This document shows positions 61,706 to 64,000 of a stretch of DNA of 64,000 nucleotides, piece by piece; the stretch's first letter is position 1, and the number at the start of each line of letters is the position of its first letter. The stretch comes from Novosphingobium sp. PhB165. Lineage in GTDB: Bacteria > Pseudomonadota > Alphaproteobacteria > Sphingomonadales > Sphingomonadaceae. The notes beneath the pieces are model-generated. The model saw only the letters and a list, made by a program, of their open reading frames with translations, had not been told where the DNA came from and made no database searches. The translations under genes were made by a program, and so were the position numbers. The stretch covers positions 434,001-498,000 of the forward strand of contig NZ_SLVB01000001.1 of assembly GCF_004341845.1 (NCBI RefSeq), read 5' to 3'.

Positions 61706-63472
61706 GTGACGGCGGCGCAGGCTCGGCTTGACGGTAGCGATGCGCGGGACAAAGCAAGGGGTAGGGACAGGATAAAGGGGAAAAGCGTGGGGGCCAGCGG
61801 CCACGACGAAACATCGCAAGACGTGGTAACCGGGCAGGGCGGCGCATTCGCGCCCTTGCGGGAGGGCACGTTCCGCCGGATCTGGACGGCCAGCCTGTTC
61901 TCGAATTTCGGGCAGCTTTTCCTCGGCGTCGGCGCGGCATGGGAAATGACGCGGCTCACCAGTTCGGCGGAAATGGTGGCGCTCGTGCAGAGCGCGATGA
62001 TGTTGCCGCTAATGGTAGTGACACTGCCTGCGGGCGCCATCGCCGACATGTTCGACCGCCGCCGTATCGCCATGACCGGCCTTGCTTTCAGCGCATGCTG
62101 CGCTGCCGTGCTGGCGACTATCGCGTTCCTCGGCCTTGTCACGCCTTGGATATTGCTGCTGTTCTGCGCGCTGATCGGTGCGGGCGTGGCGCTCTATTCG
62201 CCGTCCTGGCAGGCTTCGATCCCAGAGCAGGTCTCGCGTGAGCATCTGCCCGCCGCCGTGGCGCTGGGGACGATCAGCTATAATGTCGCGCGCAGCTTCG
62301 GGCCGGCGCTCGGCGGTCTTATCGTCGTGCTCTACGGCGCCCGTGCGGTCTTCGGCATGACCGCGCTGCTCTACCTTCCGCTGTTCTTCGCGTTCGTCAT
62401 GTGGCGGAGGCGGCACGTACCTTCGCGGCTGCCGCCGGAACGGATGGACCGGGCGATGCTCGGCGGGGCGCGCTATGCACTCCACGCCCCGGCGATCCGC
62501 ACGGCGCTGCTGCGCGTGCTGGCCTTTGGGCTTTCCACCGCAACCGCTTCCGCGCTGGCGCCGCTGATCGCGCGAGACCTGCTGCACGGCAATGCGGCGA
62601 CTTACGGCCTTCTGCTCGGCGCGCAGGGCGTGGGCGCGGTGACCGGCGCGCTCTTCGTCAGCCGCATCCGCGAGACGATCTCGACCGAGATGGCCGTGCG
62701 CCTCTTCGCGATCGGTACCGGCGCGGCGCTGGCGGTGATCGGCTTCAGTCACGACCTCATATTGACCTGCGCGGCTTTCCTGCTGGTGGGCGCCTGCAAT
62801 ATCCTGACCATCGCCATGCTCAACGTCACCGTGCAGCTTTCGGCGCCGCGTTGGGTGACGGCGCGCGCGCTTTCGCTGTTCTCCTCGGCCATCACTGCGG
62901 GGATCGGCATCGGTGCTTGGTGCTGGGGCCAGTTCGCGCAGCAACAGGGCGTTGCCCACGCCATGCTCGCCTCCGGACTGGCGGTGGCGGCTACGGCGCT
63001 GCTCGGTTTCATCCTGCCGATCGCGCGCGATACCGCCAGCGGCACGTCCGAAATGCCGCTGGGTCACGAACCCGAGGTCGGCATGGCGCTGACGCTGCGT
63101 TCGGGGCCGGTGGTGATCGAGGTGGACTATGACGTCGATCCCGATCAGGCGCGCGAATTCTACGCGACGATGATGAAGATGCAGTCCATGCGTAAGCGAA
63201 ACGGTGGATTCGCGTGGTCCATCGCGCGTGACATCGCCAATCCGTCACTCTGGACCGAACGCTATCATTGCCCGACCTGGGGCGATTACCTGCGGCTGCG
63301 CGACCGCTTTACCGAGGCGGATTACGAGATCCAGGCCGCAGCCGACGCCTTCAACCGGACGCGCCCGGCCAACCGCGTACGCCGACAGTTGGAGCGGCCC
63401 TTCGGGTCCGTGCGCTGGAAGGCGGAATCCTACGATCCCAAACAGGAAACGGTGGGCTGGATGGCGCCCTGA
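61706..63472 (+). CDS. MFS transporter with C-terminal monooxygenase-like domain
   Basis: A 588-residue protein of the enterobactin-exporter-like MFS_3 type. Residues 45-440 hold about ten to twelve helices, with the MFS signature AGAIADMFDRRRIAM. The last 140 residues (VVIEVDYDVDPDQAREFYATMM, FAWSIARDIANPSLWTERY) form a soluble domain that resembles antibiotic biosynthesis monooxygenases, a known architecture in this transporter family. It starts with GTG 61706; a later GTG is possible. It likely exports a product or toxic substrate of the catabolic region. Confidence 0.8.
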   Translation: MTAAQARLDGSDARDKARGRDRIKGKSVGASGHDETSQDVVTGQGGAFAPLREGTFRRIWTASLFSNFGQLFLGVGAAWEMTRLTSSAEMVALVQSAMMLPLMVVTLPAGAIADMFDRRRIAMTGLAFSACCAAVLATIAFLGLVTPWILLLFCALIGAGVALYSPSWQASIPEQVSREHLPAAVALGTISYNVARSFGPALGGLIVVLYGARAVFGMTALLYLPLFFAFVMWRRRHVPSRLPPERMDRAMLGGARYALHAPAIRTALLRVLAFGLSTATASALAPLIARDLLHGNAATYGLLLGAQGVGAVTGALFVSRIRETISTEMAVRLFAIGTGAALAVIGFSHDLILTCAAFLLVGACNILTIAMLNVTVQLSAPRWVTARALSLFSSAITAGIGIGAWCWGQFAQQQGVAHAMLASGLAVAATALLGFILPIARDTASGTSEMPLGHEPEVGMALTLRSGPVVIEVDYDVDPDQAREFYATMMKMQSMRKRNGGFAWSIARDIANPSLWTERYHCPTWGDYLRLRDRFTEADYEIQAAADAFNRTRPANRVRRQLERPFGSVRWKAESYDPKQETVGWMAP

Positions 63473-63559
63473 GGCGTCTTTCAGTCTGTCCCCATAAGGG
63501 AATTGCCGAGGCTGACGCTGGCTGGCGTGGTGAAGCAACGAATTGCGGGAGAGAATATA

Positions 63560-64000
63560 ATGCAGGACAAGATCTGGCGCGTGGTTGAGTGGGCCACGGG
63601 CAATGTCGGCAGCCGCGCGCTGCGCACTGTGATCGAGCATCCGCGCATGGAGCTTGTGGGCCTCTGGGTCTCGTCACCCGAGAAGGCGGGCAAGGACGCG
63701 GGCGAGCTTTGCGGGTTGCCGGCCACCGGCGTGCGCGCCACGAATTCGCTGGACGATATCCTCGCGCTCGATGCCGATTGCGTGCTCTATATGCGGCAGG
63801 GCACCGATTGGGATGAGCTTTGCGCGCTGCTGGCCTCGGGCAAGAACGTCATCACCACGCGCGGCGACTTCCACAATCCGCGCCTGATGGATGCCGACAT
63901 TCGCGCGCGGGTAGAGGCAGCCTGCGCGAAGGGCGGCACGTCCATCTACTCCACCGGATCGAGCCCCGGCTTCGTGACCGAGGCACTGGCGATCCCGCTG
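63560..64000 (+). CDS. dihydrodipicolinate reductase-like NAD(P)-binding protein (partial)
   Basis: The first 147 residues of a protein that continues past the right edge. The start ATG 63560 is behind GGGAGAGA. The N-terminal Rossmann motif WATGNVGSRALRTVI and the following ELVGLWVSSPEKAGKDAGEL match the dihydrodipicolinate reductase-like / amine dehydrogenase group common in actinobacteria; the GSSPGFVTEALAIP segment follows. Unlike true DapB, these proteins occur in catabolic clusters and their substrates are mostly unknown. Confidence 0.75.
   Translation, partial: MQDKIWRVVEWATGNVGSRALRTVIEHPRMELVGLWVSSPEKAGKDAGELCGLPATGVRATNSLDDILALDADCVLYMRQGTDWDELCALLASGKNVITTRGDFHNPRLMDADIRARVEAACAKGGTSIYSTGSSPGFVTEALAIPL

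Overview
The window looks like a chromosomal segment of an alphaproteobacterium of the Sphingomonadales, most like Novosphingobium or a close relative. This rests on the high GC content, the gene families, the zapA / 6S RNA / 5-formyltetrahydrofolate cyclo-ligase arrangement, and sphingomonad-type interspersed repeats (the CTTCGACAGGCTCAG family and the CCCCGCGAAGGCGGGGA family). No database search was possible, so the genus is an inference.

Layout. 1-8.7 kb is housekeeping: tRNA-Pro, thyA, a branched-chain 2-oxoacid dehydrogenase operon (E1 alpha, E1 beta, E2), two identical tRNA-Asp genes, 5-formyltetrahydrofolate cyclo-ligase, a 6S RNA and zapA. 8.9-17.5 kb is central carbon metabolism: tkt, gap, pgk, an acyltransferase, class I fructose-bisphosphate aldolase and thiE. 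A strongly structured 270-base spacer lies between gap and pgk. 17.7-25.0 kb is a cofactor F420 locus. One arm (npdG, cofC, an SDR, an F420-type LLM oxidoreductase) runs left and the other (cofE, cofD, fused fbiC) runs right from one short promoter region.

25-38 kb holds a TetR regulator, a Coq4-like protein, a VOC protein, a sulfotransferase, an AraC regulator with an SDR / alcohol dehydrogenase / metallo-beta-lactamase operon, a LuxR regulator, and cysD-cysNC-cysQ. The cys genes make PAPS and remove PAP; no PAPS reductase is present, which fits supply to sulfotransferases as well as assimilation.

38-64 kb is an accessory catabolic region. It contains acyl-CoA ligases, CoA transferases, enoyl-CoA hydratases, a fused double acyl-CoA dehydrogenase, amidohydrolases, a thiolase, SDR and aldehyde dehydrogenases, and many single-domain regulators (TetR, MarR, IclR). 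This resembles the gene stock used for ring or side-chain beta-oxidation of bulky natural products, and many of the families are better known from actinobacteria. The substrate cannot be read from sequence. An ecotin-type protease inhibitor sits within it. The last gene, similar to dihydrodipicolinate reductase, runs off the right edge.

The observations most worth following are the complete F420 locus in a sphingomonad-like genome, the chain of four hairpins between gap and pgk, two neighbouring enzymes (a CoA transferase and a crotonase) whose domain order looks permuted, and repeat half-sites embedded in frame in the E2 linker. No insertion sequences, prophage genes or CRISPR arrays were seen.
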